Source: Teichococcus oryzae
Lineage (GTDB): Bacteria > Pseudomonadota > Alphaproteobacteria > Acetobacterales > Acetobacteraceae
Length of the DNA stretch: 64,000 nucleotides
Direction of reading: 5' to 3'
Assembly (NCBI RefSeq): GCF_008386565.1
Contig: NZ_VUKA01000015.1
Location: forward strand, 1 to 64,000
In this document: positions 46,966-55,821 of the stretch, one piece after another
How the letters are laid out: the number at the start of each line of letters is the position of its first letter
How positions within the stretch are numbered: the stretch's first letter is position 1
Notes under the pieces: generated by a model
Seen by the model: only the letters and a program-made list of their open reading frames with translations
Database searches by the model: none
Told to the model about the DNA's origin: nothing
Translations under genes and position numbers: made by a program

Positions 46966-47892
46966 ATGCAGGATTTCGACCTCGGCATCGGCGAAGGCGC
47001 CGATGCGGTCGTGAACTTCGTTCTCGACCATTTCACCCCCGCCCTGGACATCATCGCCGCCGCCATCGGCTTTGTCACCGACGGCCTCCATGACGCGCTG
47101 GTTGGGCTGCCGGCGCCCGCCATCATCGCCGCGATCGCCCTGGTCGCGCTGTGGCGCATGGGCTGGAAGTTCGCCGTCTTCGCCGTCGCCTCCCTGCTGC
47201 TGATCACCGGCATGGGGCTGTGGGAGCGGATGATGGAAACGCTGTCCCTGGTGCTGGCCGCGACCGGCATCGCCATGCTGGTCGGCATTCCGCTCGGCAT
47301 CGCCATGGCGCGCTCCAACGCGGTGCAGGCGGTGGCGCGGCCGGTGCTGGACCTGATGCAGACCATGCCGGCCTTCGTCTACCTGATCCCGGCGGCCATG
47401 TTCTTCGGCCTTGGCGCCGTGCCGGGCACCATCGCCACGGTGATCTTCGCCATGCCGCCGGTGGTGCGCCTGACCAATCTCGGCATCCGCCAGGTGCATC
47501 ACGAGTTCATCGAGGCCGGCGAGGCCTTTGGCTGCACGCCCATGCAGCTGCTGCTGAAGGTGCAGATCCCGAACGCCCTGCCTTCCATCATGGCCGGCGT
47601 GAACCAGACCATCATGCTGTCGCTGTCGATGGTGGTGATCGCCTCCATGATCGGCGCGGGCGGGCTCGGCAACACGGTGCTGACCGGCATCCAGCGCCTG
47701 GATGTGGGCACCGGCTTCGAGGGCGGCCTGGCCGTGGTGGTGCTGGCGGTGCTGCTGGACCGCATCACCCAGAGCTTCAGCGGCCAGCCCCAGGGCTTTT
47801 CCCTGCGGCGCCTGTTCGGCGCCGCCTCGGCGCAGGTGGCGGCGCAGAAGAACGCGGCACCCGCCGGCAGCCTCGCGGTGCCCAAGGCCTGA
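46966..47892 (+). CDS. proW: glycine betaine/proline-type ABC importer, permease
   Basis: 308 residues. An amphipathic N-terminal tail precedes about seven membrane helices. The binding-protein-dependent permease signature is seen as E-A-G-E-A-F-G-C-T-P-M-Q-L-L-L-K-V-Q-I-P-N, the EAA loop that contacts ProV. It starts 11 bases after proV. A strong hairpin follows the stop codon. Confidence 0.95.
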   Translation: MQDFDLGIGEGADAVVNFVLDHFTPALDIIAAAIGFVTDGLHDALVGLPAPAIIAAIALVALWRMGWKFAVFAVASLLLITGMGLWERMMETLSLVLAATGIAMLVGIPLGIAMARSNAVQAVARPVLDLMQTMPAFVYLIPAAMFFGLGAVPGTIATVIFAMPPVVRLTNLGIRQVHHEFIEAGEAFGCTPMQLLLKVQIPNALPSIMAGVNQTIMLSLSMVVIASMIGAGGLGNTVLTGIQRLDVGTGFEGGLAVVVLAVLLDRITQSFSGQPQGFSLRRLFGAASAQVAAQKNAAPAGSLAVPKA

Positions 47893-47899
47893 GGCCGCG

Positions 47900-47921
47900 G
47901 CGGGGGAGGATGCTCCCCCGC
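47900..47921 (+). terminator. strong intercistronic hairpin between proW and the first binding-protein gene
   Basis: GCGGGGGAG and CTCCCCCGC form a perfect 9-base stem with loop GATG, starting eight bases past the proW stop and followed by a pyrimidine-rich tract. In importer operons such hairpins often protect or partly terminate the message, changing the ratio of binding protein to membrane parts. Confidence 0.55.
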
Positions 47922-47989
47922 CTTCCCTTTCCCCTTTCTGCCTGTTTACGGGCGTGCCTTCGGTCGCGCCCCAACAAAAGGACGCAACC

Positions 47990-48871
47990 ATGATCCAACT
48001 GAACAAGCGCCAGCTGCTCGCCGCCGGTGCCGGTCTCGCGGCCGGGCTCGCGACGGGCTTCCGCCCGGCCCGTGCCCAGGACAAGGCCATCAAGCTCGGC
48101 TTCGCTCCCTGGGCCGATGCGGAGTTCATCACCCGCCTAGCCGCCCGTCTGATCGAGGAGCGCCTTGAGATGAAGGTGGAGCTGGTGCAGACCGATGTTG
48201 CGCCGCTCTACCAGGGCCTGACGCGCGGCGACGTGGATGCCATGCTGATGTGCTGGCTGCCGCAGACCCACGCCGATTACTTCAAGCGCGTCGAGAAGAA
48301 GGTGGAGCGCCTCGGCACCCTGTACACCGGCGCCAAGCTGGGCTGGGTGGTGCCGAAATACGTGCCCGAAAGCGAGCTGGCCTCCATCGAGGACCTCGCC
48401 AAGCCGGCCGTGCGGGAAAAGCTGAATGGCCGCATCCAGGGCATCGAGCCGGGCGCCGGCCTGACCCGCCTTTCGCAGCAGGCGCTGAAGATCTATGGCC
48501 TGAAGGACTACACCCTGCAGGAATCGTCCGAGGCCGCCATGCTGTCCATGGTGAACCGGCAGATGCGTGGCGAGGACTGGATCGTCGCCACCGCCTGGAG
48601 CCCGCACTGGATGTTCGGCAAGTACGAGCTGCGCTACCTGAACGATCCGAAGAACGCGCTCGGCGCCGCGGAGGAGGTGATCGCCCTCGGCCGTCCTGGC
48701 CTGAAGCAGGACCATCCGAAGGTGGCTGCCTTCCTGTCGAAGCTGAACCTGCCGCTGAACGAGCTGGAGGTCGGCATGCTGGCCGCGCAGGAGGACAGCC
48801 AGGACGCCGCCGTGGCCCATTACGTCGAGAATCACGGCGACCGCGTGGATGGCTGGTTCGCCGGCAGCTGA
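47990..48871 (+). CDS. glycine betaine/quaternary-amine ABC importer, substrate-binding protein 1
   Basis: About 293 residues from ATG 47990 (AAAGGA upstream). A signal peptide ends near A-R-A-Q, with an R-Q-L-L-A-A-G start. The OpuAC-type fold carries tryptophans that make the aromatic cage for trimethylammonium groups: A-P-W, M-C-W-L-P, and A-W-S-P-H-W. The protein is exported to the periplasm. It is about 60 percent identical by eye to the next binding protein. Confidence 0.93.
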   Translation: MIQLNKRQLLAAGAGLAAGLATGFRPARAQDKAIKLGFAPWADAEFITRLAARLIEERLEMKVELVQTDVAPLYQGLTRGDVDAMLMCWLPQTHADYFKRVEKKVERLGTLYTGAKLGWVVPKYVPESELASIEDLAKPAVREKLNGRIQGIEPGAGLTRLSQQALKIYGLKDYTLQESSEAAMLSMVNRQMRGEDWIVATAWSPHWMFGKYELRYLNDPKNALGAAEEVIALGRPGLKQDHPKVAAFLSKLNLPLNELEVGMLAAQEDSQDAAVAHYVENHGDRVDGWFAGS

Positions 48872-48891
48872 TCTCGTCGGATGACGGAAGG

Positions 48892-48941
48892 GCGGGCGGC
48901 TTCCGCCCCCGCCCGCTTTCGCGGCGGCCATTGGCCGCCGC
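48892..48941 (+). terminator. double hairpin after the first binding-protein gene
   Basis: A GCGGGC...GCCCGC hairpin (48892-48916) is followed by TTT. Directly after comes a 21-base perfect palindrome GCGGCGGCCA-T-TGGCCGCCGC (48921-48941). It probably ends the proVWX transcript, leaving the second binding-protein gene with its own promoter in the following 230 bases. Confidence 0.65.
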
Positions 48942-49171
48942 TGACCCGCCCGCGGACGCTGATCCGGTCACGTATCTGCGCCCCTGCGGGGTCTTGCCCG
49001 CCTGGAGCGGCGCCTGTCCGGATGGCATCGCCGGGGCGGTGAAGATGCAGCCGGAAACAAGGATCCAGAGCAACCGCGCAAGTCGTGGCGAGTAAAGGCC
49101 GCCGCAGCTCCCGCGCCGCCGGATCGCCAGGTCTGACGCCACCTTCCCCCTCACTTCCCTAAGGAATCTCC
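48942..49171. other. spacer between the two binding-protein genes
   Basis: No gene or RNA recognised. It should hold the promoter for the second binding protein; a plausible ribosome site TAAGGA precedes the start codon at 49172. Confidence 0.4.
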
Positions 49172-50044
49172 ATGACGTTCAAGAAGCGCGAATTGCTGAG
49201 CCTGACCGCCGGCCTGGCCTCGACCTTTGCCATCGGCGCGGCGCCTGCATGGGCCGGCAAGCCCATCAAGCTCGGCTACGCTTCCTGGACCGACAGCGAG
49301 TTCGTCGCCCGGCTTTTGGCGAAGCTGATCGGGGACAATCTTCGGACGCCGGTGGAACTGGTGCGGACCGACATCGCGCTGCTCTTCCAGGGGATCGCCC
49401 GTGGCGACCTGGATGTCATGATGATGGCCTGGTTGCCGGTGACCCATGCCGATTACTGGAAACGCATCGAGGGCAAGGCCGAGCGGCTTGGCACCTTCTA
49501 CAAGGGCAGGAACGGGTGGGTCGTGCCTGGATATGTGCCCGAAGCCGAGCTGTCCTCTATCGCCGACCTGACGAAGCCGGAGGTGCGGAAGAAGATGGGC
49601 GGCATCATCCAGGGGATCGAGCCTGGCGCCGGCCTGACCCGCATTTCGCTCGGGGCGCTGGAGGCTTATGGCCTCGATGGCTACAGGCTGCAGGAAGCCA
49701 GCGAACTGGCCATGCTCAGTGTGGTGGACCGCGCCCTGCGCCAGGAGAGGTGGGTGGTGGCCACGGCCTGGAGTCCGCACTGGATGTTCGGCAAATATGA
49801 TCTGCGCTACCTGGCCGACCCGAAGAAGGCGTTGGGCGGGGAGGAGGAGTCCATCGCTCTGGGCCGCCCCGGCCTGAGCAAGGACCATCCGGAGGTGGCC
49901 GCCTTCCTGTCCCGCGTGCAGATCACGCTGAAGGATCTGGAGCAGGGCATGCTGGTGTCGCAGGAAAAGGATTTCGACACCGCCATCGGCCGGTTCATCG
50001 ACGAGCATGCCACAACCGTGCAGGGCTGGCTGGCCGGGGCCTGA
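49172..50044 (+). CDS. glycine betaine/quaternary-amine ABC importer, substrate-binding protein 2 (tandem paralogue)
   Basis: 290 residues with a signal peptide ending near A-W-A-G. It keeps the same aromatic positions as its neighbour: A-S-W, M-A-W-L-P and A-W-S-P-H-W. Differences cluster in surface loops, such as K-G-R-N-G-W in place of T-G-A-K-L-G-W. A duplicated binding protein served by one permease/ATPase pair can widen or tune substrate range (for example glycine betaine against choline or carnitine), which is inference here. Confidence 0.92.
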   Translation: MTFKKRELLSLTAGLASTFAIGAAPAWAGKPIKLGYASWTDSEFVARLLAKLIGDNLRTPVELVRTDIALLFQGIARGDLDVMMMAWLPVTHADYWKRIEGKAERLGTFYKGRNGWVVPGYVPEAELSSIADLTKPEVRKKMGGIIQGIEPGAGLTRISLGALEAYGLDGYRLQEASELAMLSVVDRALRQERWVVATAWSPHWMFGKYDLRYLADPKKALGGEEESIALGRPGLSKDHPEVAAFLSRVQITLKDLEQGMLVSQEKDFDTAIGRFIDEHATTVQGWLAGA

Positions 50045-50129
50045 TCCCCCCACAACAGGCTGGCGGGCCGCCCGGAGCCGGCGACGCTGCCTCTATGGCG
50101 CGCCACCGGAATCCGCTAACCCCTTCCGC

Positions 50130-50639
50130 ATGAGCTTCACCCTTGTCCTCGGCGGGGCCCGCTCCGGCAAGTCGCGCCATGCCGAGGCGCTGATCGCCCG
50201 CCACCCCGCGCCCTGGGCCTACATCGCCACGGCGGAAGCCTGGGATGACGAGATGCGCGCCCGCATCGCCGAGCACCGGGCGCGGCGGGGCGCGGAATGG
50301 ACCACCATCGACGCGCCGCTCGACCTGCCCGCCGCGCTGGCCGAAGCCGGGGCGCGGCCCGTTCTGGTGGATTGCCTGACGCTGTGGCTGACCAACCTGA
50401 TGCTGGGCGAACACGACATCGCCGCCGCCGGCGCCGGCCTGCGGGCCGCGCTGGCCGGCCGCGCCGCGCCCACCGTGCTGGTGGCGAATGAGGTGGGTCT
50501 CGGCATCGTGCCGGAGAATGCGCTGGCCCGCCGCTTCCGCGATCTTGCCGGCGGGTTGAACCAGGATCTGGCGGCACGCGCCGCATCGGTGCATTTCATC
50601 GCCGCCGGCCTGCCGCTGGTGCTGAAGGGGGAGCCATGA
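50130..50639 (+). CDS. cobU: bifunctional adenosylcobinamide kinase / adenosylcobinamide-phosphate guanylyltransferase (CobP)
   Basis: About 169 residues from ATG 50130. P-loop G-G-A-R-S-G-K-S near residue 8 and the E-H-R-A-R-R-G segment containing the histidine that is guanylylated. D-C-L-T-L-W-L-T-N and N-E-V-G-L-G-I-V-P are also present, all standard CobU/CobP blocks. It phosphorylates and GDP-activates adenosylcobinamide. ATGA overlap with cobO. Confidence 0.96.
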   Translation: MSFTLVLGGARSGKSRHAEALIARHPAPWAYIATAEAWDDEMRARIAEHRARRGAEWTTIDAPLDLPAALAEAGARPVLVDCLTLWLTNLMLGEHDIAAAGAGLRAALAGRAAPTVLVANEVGLGIVPENALARRFRDLAGGLNQDLAARAASVHFIAAGLPLVLKGEP

Positions 50640-51241
50640 CGGAAGACGAGGACGCCGCCCGCCACCGCGAGAAGATGGCGAAGCGCAAGGCCGTGCAGGA
50701 TGCCGAGGTGGCCGGCAAGACGCTGGAGAAGGGACTGCTGATGGTCCACACCGGCGCCGGCAAGGGCAAGTCCACCGCCGCCTTCGGCCTGGCGCTCCGC
50801 ATGCTGGGGCGTGGGCGCCGGGTCGGCGTGGTGCAGTTCATCAAGGGCGCCTGGAGCACGGGCGAGCGCGGCCTGCTGGAAGCCTATGCCATGCTGGAAT
50901 GGCACAGCATGGGGGAGGGCTTCACCTGGGAAACCCAGGACCGCGCGCGCGACATCGCCGCCGCCCGCCGCGCCTGGGACCAGGCGGTGCGGCTGATGGC
51001 GGAGCCGGATCTCGGCCTGCTGGTGCTGGACGAATTATGCATCGCGCTGCGCTACGACTACCTGCCGCTGGACGAGGTGCTGGCCGGGCTGGCGGCCCGC
51101 CCCGCCGGCCTGCATGTCGTGGTCACCGGCCGCAACGCGCCGCCCGCGCTTGTCGAGGCCGCCGACATGGTGACCGAGATGAAGCCGGTGAAGCACCATT
51201 TCGCCGCCGGGGTGAAGGCGCAGCAGGGCATCGAGTTCTGA
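50636..51241 (+). CDS. cobO: cob(I)yrinic acid a,c-diamide adenosyltransferase
   Basis: 201 residues. Walker A H-T-G-A-G-K-G-K-S-T near residue 38, F-I-K-G-A-W near 65, and L-V-L-D-E-L as Walker B. This is the CobO/BtuR type that adds the 5'-deoxyadenosyl group from ATP to Co(I). It is overlapped by cobU and followed one base later by an SMR gene. Confidence 0.96.
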   Translation: MTEDEDAARHREKMAKRKAVQDAEVAGKTLEKGLLMVHTGAGKGKSTAAFGLALRMLGRGRRVGVVQFIKGAWSTGERGLLEAYAMLEWHSMGEGFTWETQDRARDIAAARRAWDQAVRLMAEPDLGLLVLDELCIALRYDYLPLDEVLAGLAARPAGLHVVVTGRNAPPALVEAADMVTEMKPVKHHFAAGVKAQQGIEF

Positions 51242-51242
51242 G

Positions 51243-51575
51243 ATGAACGCCTATGCCGCGCTGGGCATCGCCATCGTCGCCGAGGTGATCGCCACCTCCG
51301 CCCTGAAGGCATCGGATGGCTTCTCGCGGCTCTGGCCCTCGCTGGTGGTGGTGGCGGGCTATGCGGTAGCGTTCTTCTTCCTGTCGGTCACGCTGCGCAC
51401 GGTGCCGACCGGCATCGCCTATGCCATCTGGTCGGGCGCCGGCATCGTGCTGATCTCGGCCATTGGCTGGATCTGGTTCCGCCAGGCGCTGGACCTGCCG
51501 GCGCTGATCGGCCTCGGGCTGATCGTCGCCGGGGTGGCGGTGGTGAACCTGTTCTCGAAATCGGTGCCGCACTGA
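51243..51575 (+). CDS. SMR family small multidrug-resistance protein
   Basis: 110 residues, four membrane helices. The membrane-embedded glutamate of helix 1 is present in I-V-A-E-V-I-A-T near residue 14. G-Y-A-V-A-F-F-F and the [12 protein letters not shown] block with the conserved tryptophan match EmrE/QacE-type proteins. It exchanges protons for cationic or guanidinium-type compounds. It starts one base after cobO and ends two bases before cobQ, so it is part of the cobalamin transcript. Its substrate is unknown. Confidence 0.9.
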   Translation: MNAYAALGIAIVAEVIATSALKASDGFSRLWPSLVVVAGYAVAFFFLSVTLRTVPTGIAYAIWSGAGIVLISAIGWIWFRQALDLPALIGLGLIVAGVAVVNLFSKSVPH

Positions 51576-51577
51576 CC

Positions 51578-53038
51578 ATGCCGGCCGCCGCCATCATGTT
51601 CCAGGGCACCGGCTCCTCGGTCGGCAAGTCGCTGCTGGTGGCGGGGCTGGCGCGGGCGCTCGCGCGGCGGGGCCTCGCGGTGCGGCCGTTCAAGCCGCAG
51701 AACATGTCCAACAACGCCGCCGTCACCGCGGAGGGCGGGGAGATCGGCCGCGCCCAGGCCCTGCAGGCGCGCGCGGCCGGCGTCGCGCCCGGCATCCACA
51801 TGAACCCCGTGCTGCTGAAGCCGCAAAGCGAGACCGGCGCGCAGGTGGTGGTGCAGGGCCGCGTCCATGCCACGGCGCGGGCGCGCGAATACCAGGCGAT
51901 GAAGCCATCCCTGATGCCCTTCGTGCTGGACAGCTTCGCCCGCCTCCGCGCGGAAGCCGACATCGTGCTGGTGGAAGGCGCCGGCAGTGCGTCGGAGATC
52001 AATCTGCGCCAGGGCGACATCGCCAATATGGGCTTCGCGCGCGCCACAAACACGCCCGTCGTGGTGATCGGCGACATCGACCGCGGCGGCGTCATCGCCG
52101 CGCTGGTCGGCACCTATGCGGTGCTGGAGCTGGAGGACGCGGCGCTGGTGCGCGGCTTCATCGTCAACCGCATGCGCGGCGACCCGATGCTGTTCGCCGA
52201 AGGCATGGCGCAGATCGCCGCGCGCACCGGCTGGGCGCCGCTCGGCCTGGTGCCGTTCTTCGATGGCGCGCGCCGCCTGCCGGCCGAGGACGCGCAGGAC
52301 CTCGCCGAGCAGCCGCGCCGGGATGGCGCGAAATGCCGCGTCGCCGTGCCGGTGCTGCCGCGCATCAGCAATTTCGACGATCTGGACCCGCTGGCCGCCG
52401 AGCCGGAGATGGAACTGATCCTGCTGCGCCCCGGCATGGCGCTGCCGGGGGATGTGGACCTGGTGCTGCTGCCCGGCTCCAAGGCCAGCATCGCCGACCT
52501 CCAGGCGCTGCGCGCGGAAGGCTGGGACACCGACATCCTGGCGCATCATCGGCGCGGCGGCCGGGTGCTGGGCTTGTGCGGCGGCTACCAGATGCTGGGC
52601 CGCACGCTGTCCGATCCGGAGGGTGTGGAAGGGGCGGCGGGCAGCGTTCCCGGCCTCGGGCTGCTGGCGGTGGACACGGTGCTGTCGGGAGAGAAGCGCT
52701 TGGCCGAGGTGCATGGCACCACCCTGGCCGATGGCCAGCCCTTCACCGGCTACGAGATGCATATCGGCCGCACCACCGGCCCTGACACGGCGCGGCCGCT
52801 GTTGCGCCTCGCCGATGGGCGGGCCGATGGTGCGGTATCGGCCGATGGGCGGGTCGCCGGCAGCTACATCCACGGCTTCTTCGCCGATGACGCCCAGCGC
52901 GCCGCCTGGCTGGCCCGCCTGGGCGCGGCCGCCGCCCCCGCCCCGCATGACGCGGCGGTGGAGGCGGCGCTGGACGGGCTGGCGGCGCATCTGGAAGCCC
53001 ATCTGGACATGGGGGCGCTGCTCCGCCTCGCCCGGTGA
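51578..53038 (+). CDS. cobQ: cobyric acid synthase
   Basis: 486 residues. Dethiobiotin-synthetase-like part with G-T-G-S-S-V-G-K-S and F-K-P-Q-N-M-S-N-N, then a class-I amidotransferase domain with nucleophile cysteine in [10 protein letters not shown] and late Y-E-M-H-I-G-R-T. It amidates side chains b, d, e and g of adenosylcobyrinate a,c-diamide. Fourth gene of cobU-cobO-SMR-cobQ; a bidirectional hairpin follows. Confidence 0.96.
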   Translation: MPAAAIMFQGTGSSVGKSLLVAGLARALARRGLAVRPFKPQNMSNNAAVTAEGGEIGRAQALQARAAGVAPGIHMNPVLLKPQSETGAQVVVQGRVHATARAREYQAMKPSLMPFVLDSFARLRAEADIVLVEGAGSASEINLRQGDIANMGFARATNTPVVVIGDIDRGGVIAALVGTYAVLELEDAALVRGFIVNRMRGDPMLFAEGMAQIAARTGWAPLGLVPFFDGARRLPAEDAQDLAEQPRRDGAKCRVAVPVLPRISNFDDLDPLAAEPEMELILLRPGMALPGDVDLVLLPGSKASIADLQALRAEGWDTDILAHHRRGGRVLGLCGGYQMLGRTLSDPEGVEGAAGSVPGLGLLAVDTVLSGEKRLAEVHGTTLADGQPFTGYEMHIGRTTGPDTARPLLRLADGRADGAVSADGRVAGSYIHGFFADDAQRAAWLARLGAAAAPAPHDAAVEAALDGLAAHLEAHLDMGALLRLAR

Positions 53039-53053
53039 CATCGGGTGGGTAAA

Positions 53054-53078
53054 GGCCGGGCGGTCATGCTGCCCGGCC
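53054..53078. terminator. bidirectional terminator between cobQ and the subtilase
   Basis: GGCCGGGC and GCCCGGCC form an 8-base perfect stem with a 9-base loop in the 49-base gap between the convergent genes. Its symmetry suits both directions. Confidence 0.6.
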
Positions 53079-53087
53079 CCATGGTGC

Positions 53088-55637
53088 CTACAGGAAGACC
53101 GGGTCGGGCAGGCGCCCTTCCACGCTTCCGTTGTTGAGATAATGCAGCAACGGGTTGAAGCCCGCCGCCGCGACATCGGGATTGGCGTTGAGATAGGCCG
53201 CGCTGTCGAAAAGATCGCTGGCCGCGCGCCCTTCGCGCCAGCCGGACTGGTTGTAGTGCAGCAGCGGATCGACCCCCGCGGCCGCAACATCCGGATTGGC
53301 GGCCAGATAGAAGGCCATGTCGAAATAACCGTTCGGATCGCGCCCTTCCTGCCGGCCGCCCGCTTCCCAGTGGGCGCGTGCATCCACGCCGGCCCGCGCC
53401 ACGTCCGGATTGGCCAGAAAGTAGTAGCCGGCATCGAAGCCATCATCCGCCGCATGGCCGATCGCCGGCCCGGTGCCGCGTCCTTCCGCCTGGCCGAAGG
53501 TCAGGTAATGCGCCAGCGGGTCGATCCCCGCCGCCGCGACATCGGGATTGCGTCCCAGATAGGTTCCGATATCGAAGCCGGCGGAAGGATCGCGCCCTTC
53601 GCGCCAGCCGGAGGAACCGTAATGGGTGAGAGGGTCGATCCCCGCCGCCGCGACATCGGCGTTGCGCGCCAGATAGGCGTCGCTGTCGAGCAGCGGGTTC
53701 GCATCGCGCCCTTCGCGCCAGCCGAACACGCTGTAGTGGGTCAGCAGGTCGGCCCCGCTGCGCAGCACGTCCGGATTGGCGGCGGCATAGAAATGGGCGT
53801 TGAACAGCGGCACATCCGGCCGCAGCAGGACCGCGCCATCGGCGAAGTTGACCTGCTCCACATTCCAGCTCTGCACAATATCGCCGCTGGAGCGCAGCGT
53901 CGTCACGTCGCCCTGCCGCCAGGAGGCATAGGTCGCCGCCGTGCCGCCGAGCACCAGGATGTCATAGCCGGCGCCGCCATCGGCGAGGTTGCTGCCGGGC
54001 CCCGGTTGCAGCACGTCGTTGCCGCCTCCGCCTTCCAGCCGGTCATTGCCGCGCCCGCCCCGCAGGTGGTTGGCCAGTTCATTGCCGGTCAGCCAGTCAT
54101 TGCCGTCGCCGCCGATGGCGTTCTCGATGGCCGTGCCGGCGGCGAGGGTGAGCGTCTGCCCGGCGATGCGGCTGGCGCCGGCGCCGGACAGGTCGATGCG
54201 CGCATCGCCCGTCAGTGCCGCGCCATTGATGGTGTCGGTGCCCTCCGCGTCCTGCAGCACGCGCCGCGCGGCATTGGCGGCGGAAAGGCTGCCGAACTCG
54301 TCGGTATAAACATGCTGCGTGTTGGCCGAGGCCGCCGAGCCCAGCACGGTGAGGCCCCAGTTCAGCAGCGTGCCGGTGTTGCCCGCGGCCAGATCGTCGA
54401 CACGCAGCCGCCAATCGCCCTGCGCCGCCTCGTTGAGGAATTGCGTGCTGGCCAGCGTGAAGGTGAGCGCGCCGCTGGCCGGGTCATAATTGCCGAGGGC
54501 CACGCGGTCGAGCAGCAGGCTTTCGGTGCCGGAGGGCGACACCAGGGAAATGCGCAGATCGCCGATGCGCTCATGGCGCAGGTCGATGAACAGCTCGGCG
54601 CGCTCGACGCGGATCGCAGCATCGATCCGCACGCTTTGTTCGAGGCGCTGGTTCTCGGACAGGCCGCCGCCGGCATCGTTGCGGACGCTGGCCTGCGACA
54701 GGTTTCCGGCGGTGGATTGCGCTTCCCAGCTCTCCGCCAGCCGCACCGCCGCATGCGCATCGATCAGCCCGAAGCCGGCACGCCGCGAGACATGGTGCCC
54801 GCCGCCATTCCAATCCTGCGCCGCGTTGAAGAACCAGCCGGCGCCATCATTGTCGACCATGCGGGCGGACATGCCGAGGATGGTCTGCACGTCGCGGTAG
54901 CCGAGATTGGGGTTGGCTTCCAGCATCAGGGCCACGGTGCCGCTGACGATCGGCGCCGACCAGGAGGTGGCGGTGCCCGGCGCCACCACCGTCAGCGCCG
55001 CGCCCGGATTGGACATCGGCGCCACATTGCCATTCTCGAAGGCCGCGCCGGCGGTGATGGTGTGGCGGTTGTTGACATAGTTGTGGGTGTTGACGTCATC
55101 GCCCTGCTGCGCGCCGTTCCCGGCGGAGCGGACGATCACCGTGCCGAGCCCGCCACGGCCCTGGGCGGCGGTGGCGGCGATCGCGGCGGCGGCGCCGGCA
55201 TAGGCGGGCTGCTGGAAATTGTCGGTGAAGTAGTAGCCGGAGCGGCCCCAGGAATTGTGCGAAACGTCCACGCCGCTTTGCAGGGAAAGCAGGGTCGTTT
55301 CCTGCTCGATCGTGCGGCGTTCGATGACGTTGAAGGTGTAGGCGACCAGCGTCGCGTTGAAGGCGGCGCCGATGCCGCCGGTGTTGTTGTTGGCGTTGCC
55401 GACCAGGATCTCGGCCACTTGCTGGCCATGCAGGTCGGTGGGGTCGGCGGTGCCTGGTGCCGTGACGCTGGCGGCCAGATCCACCTTGCCAACCAGTTCC
55501 GCACGATCGGCCCAGCGCCGGGTGTCGATCTGGCCGATCCGGATGCCCTGGCCGGAATATTCATCATAAAGGGAAGTGAGGCGGGCAGAACGCAACTGCC
55601 ATTGGCTGGCGTAATCCGGGTCGTTGAAGATGGCCAC
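53088..55637 (-). CDS. RTX-type subtilisin-like (S8) serine protease with six C-terminal repeats
   Basis: About 849 residues from GTG 55637 (GGAG eight bases upstream; ATG 55703 would add 22). No signal peptide, in keeping with type I secretion. An S8 domain fills residues 1-310. The aspartate is in G-Q-I-D-T, the histidine in D-L-H-G-Q-Q-V-A, oxyanion N-S-W-G, and serine in A-T-S-W-S-A-P. A proprotein-convertase P-like domain of about 130 residues follows. Then come RTX nonapeptides (G-G-D-G-N-D-W-L, G-G-R-G-N-D-R-L, G-G-G-G-N-D-V-L) that bind calcium. Last come six tandem repeats. Expected to act outside the cell. No secretion ATPase is adjacent. Confidence 0.88.
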   Translation of the reverse strand: MAIFNDPDYASQWQLRSARLTSLYDEYSGQGIRIGQIDTRRWADRAELVGKVDLAASVTAPGTADPTDLHGQQVAEILVGNANNNTGGIGAAFNATLVAYTFNVIERRTIEQETTLLSLQSGVDVSHNSWGRSGYYFTDNFQQPAYAGAAAAIAATAAQGRGGLGTVIVRSAGNGAQQGDDVNTHNYVNNRHTITAGAAFENGNVAPMSNPGAALTVVAPGTATSWSAPIVSGTVALMLEANPNLGYRDVQTILGMSARMVDNDGAGWFFNAAQDWNGGGHHVSRRAGFGLIDAHAAVRLAESWEAQSTAGNLSQASVRNDAGGGLSENQRLEQSVRIDAAIRVERAELFIDLRHERIGDLRISLVSPSGTESLLLDRVALGNYDPASGALTFTLASTQFLNEAAQGDWRLRVDDLAAGNTGTLLNWGLTVLGSAASANTQHVYTDEFGSLSAANAARRVLQDAEGTDTINGAALTGDARIDLSGAGASRIAGQTLTLAAGTAIENAIGGDGNDWLTGNELANHLRGGRGNDRLEGGGGNDVLQPGPGSNLADGGAGYDILVLGGTAATYASWRQGDVTTLRSSGDIVQSWNVEQVNFADGAVLLRPDVPLFNAHFYAAANPDVLRSGADLLTHYSVFGWREGRDANPLLDSDAYLARNADVAAAGIDPLTHYGSSGWREGRDPSAGFDIGTYLGRNPDVAAAGIDPLAHYLTFGQAEGRGTGPAIGHAADDGFDAGYYFLANPDVARAGVDARAHWEAGGRQEGRDPNGYFDMAFYLAANPDVAAAGVDPLLHYNQSGWREGRAASDLFDSAAYLNANPDVAAAGFNPLLHYLNNGSVEGRLPDPVFL
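53091..53810 (-). repeat. six tandem 38-46-residue protein repeats in the subtilase C-terminus
   Basis: Each unit follows F-D-x3-Y-L-x2-N-P-D-V-A-A-A-G-x-D-P-L-x-H-Y-x3-G, then W-R-E-G-R-D-P. Unit lengths in order are about 40, 38, 46, 38, 38 and 40 residues. The first is the most divergent, and the third has an eight-residue insert. The motif occurs elsewhere in bacterial extracellular and glycan-related proteins, but its function is not established. Confidence 0.85.
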
Positions 55638-55821
55638 CAACAAGGCTCCACTAAATAGAAAGTAAAAACATATGCCGAGATTTCCACCAGGAGCCGAATC
55701 CACCGCCTGAACGGTGGTTTGCGGCCCTGGAGTCGCGACTTGGCAGGAACGTTAAATTTGCAGAACAGTTTGCTTCTTGGGAGTGCTTAAGTCTTGGCTG
55801 ATCTTCACGTCCTGCGGAGCT
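55638..55821. other. spacer upstream of the subtilase
   Basis: 184 bases with a less GC-rich piece (55650-55800) that should carry the subtilase promoter. No RNA or small gene recognised. Confidence 0.4.

Noticed and set aside
52452..55658. 1068-codon plus-strand open frame across cobQ and the subtilase
   Set aside because: It is antisense to the RTX subtilase and out of frame with cobQ. Its repetitive look mirrors the repeats on the other strand.
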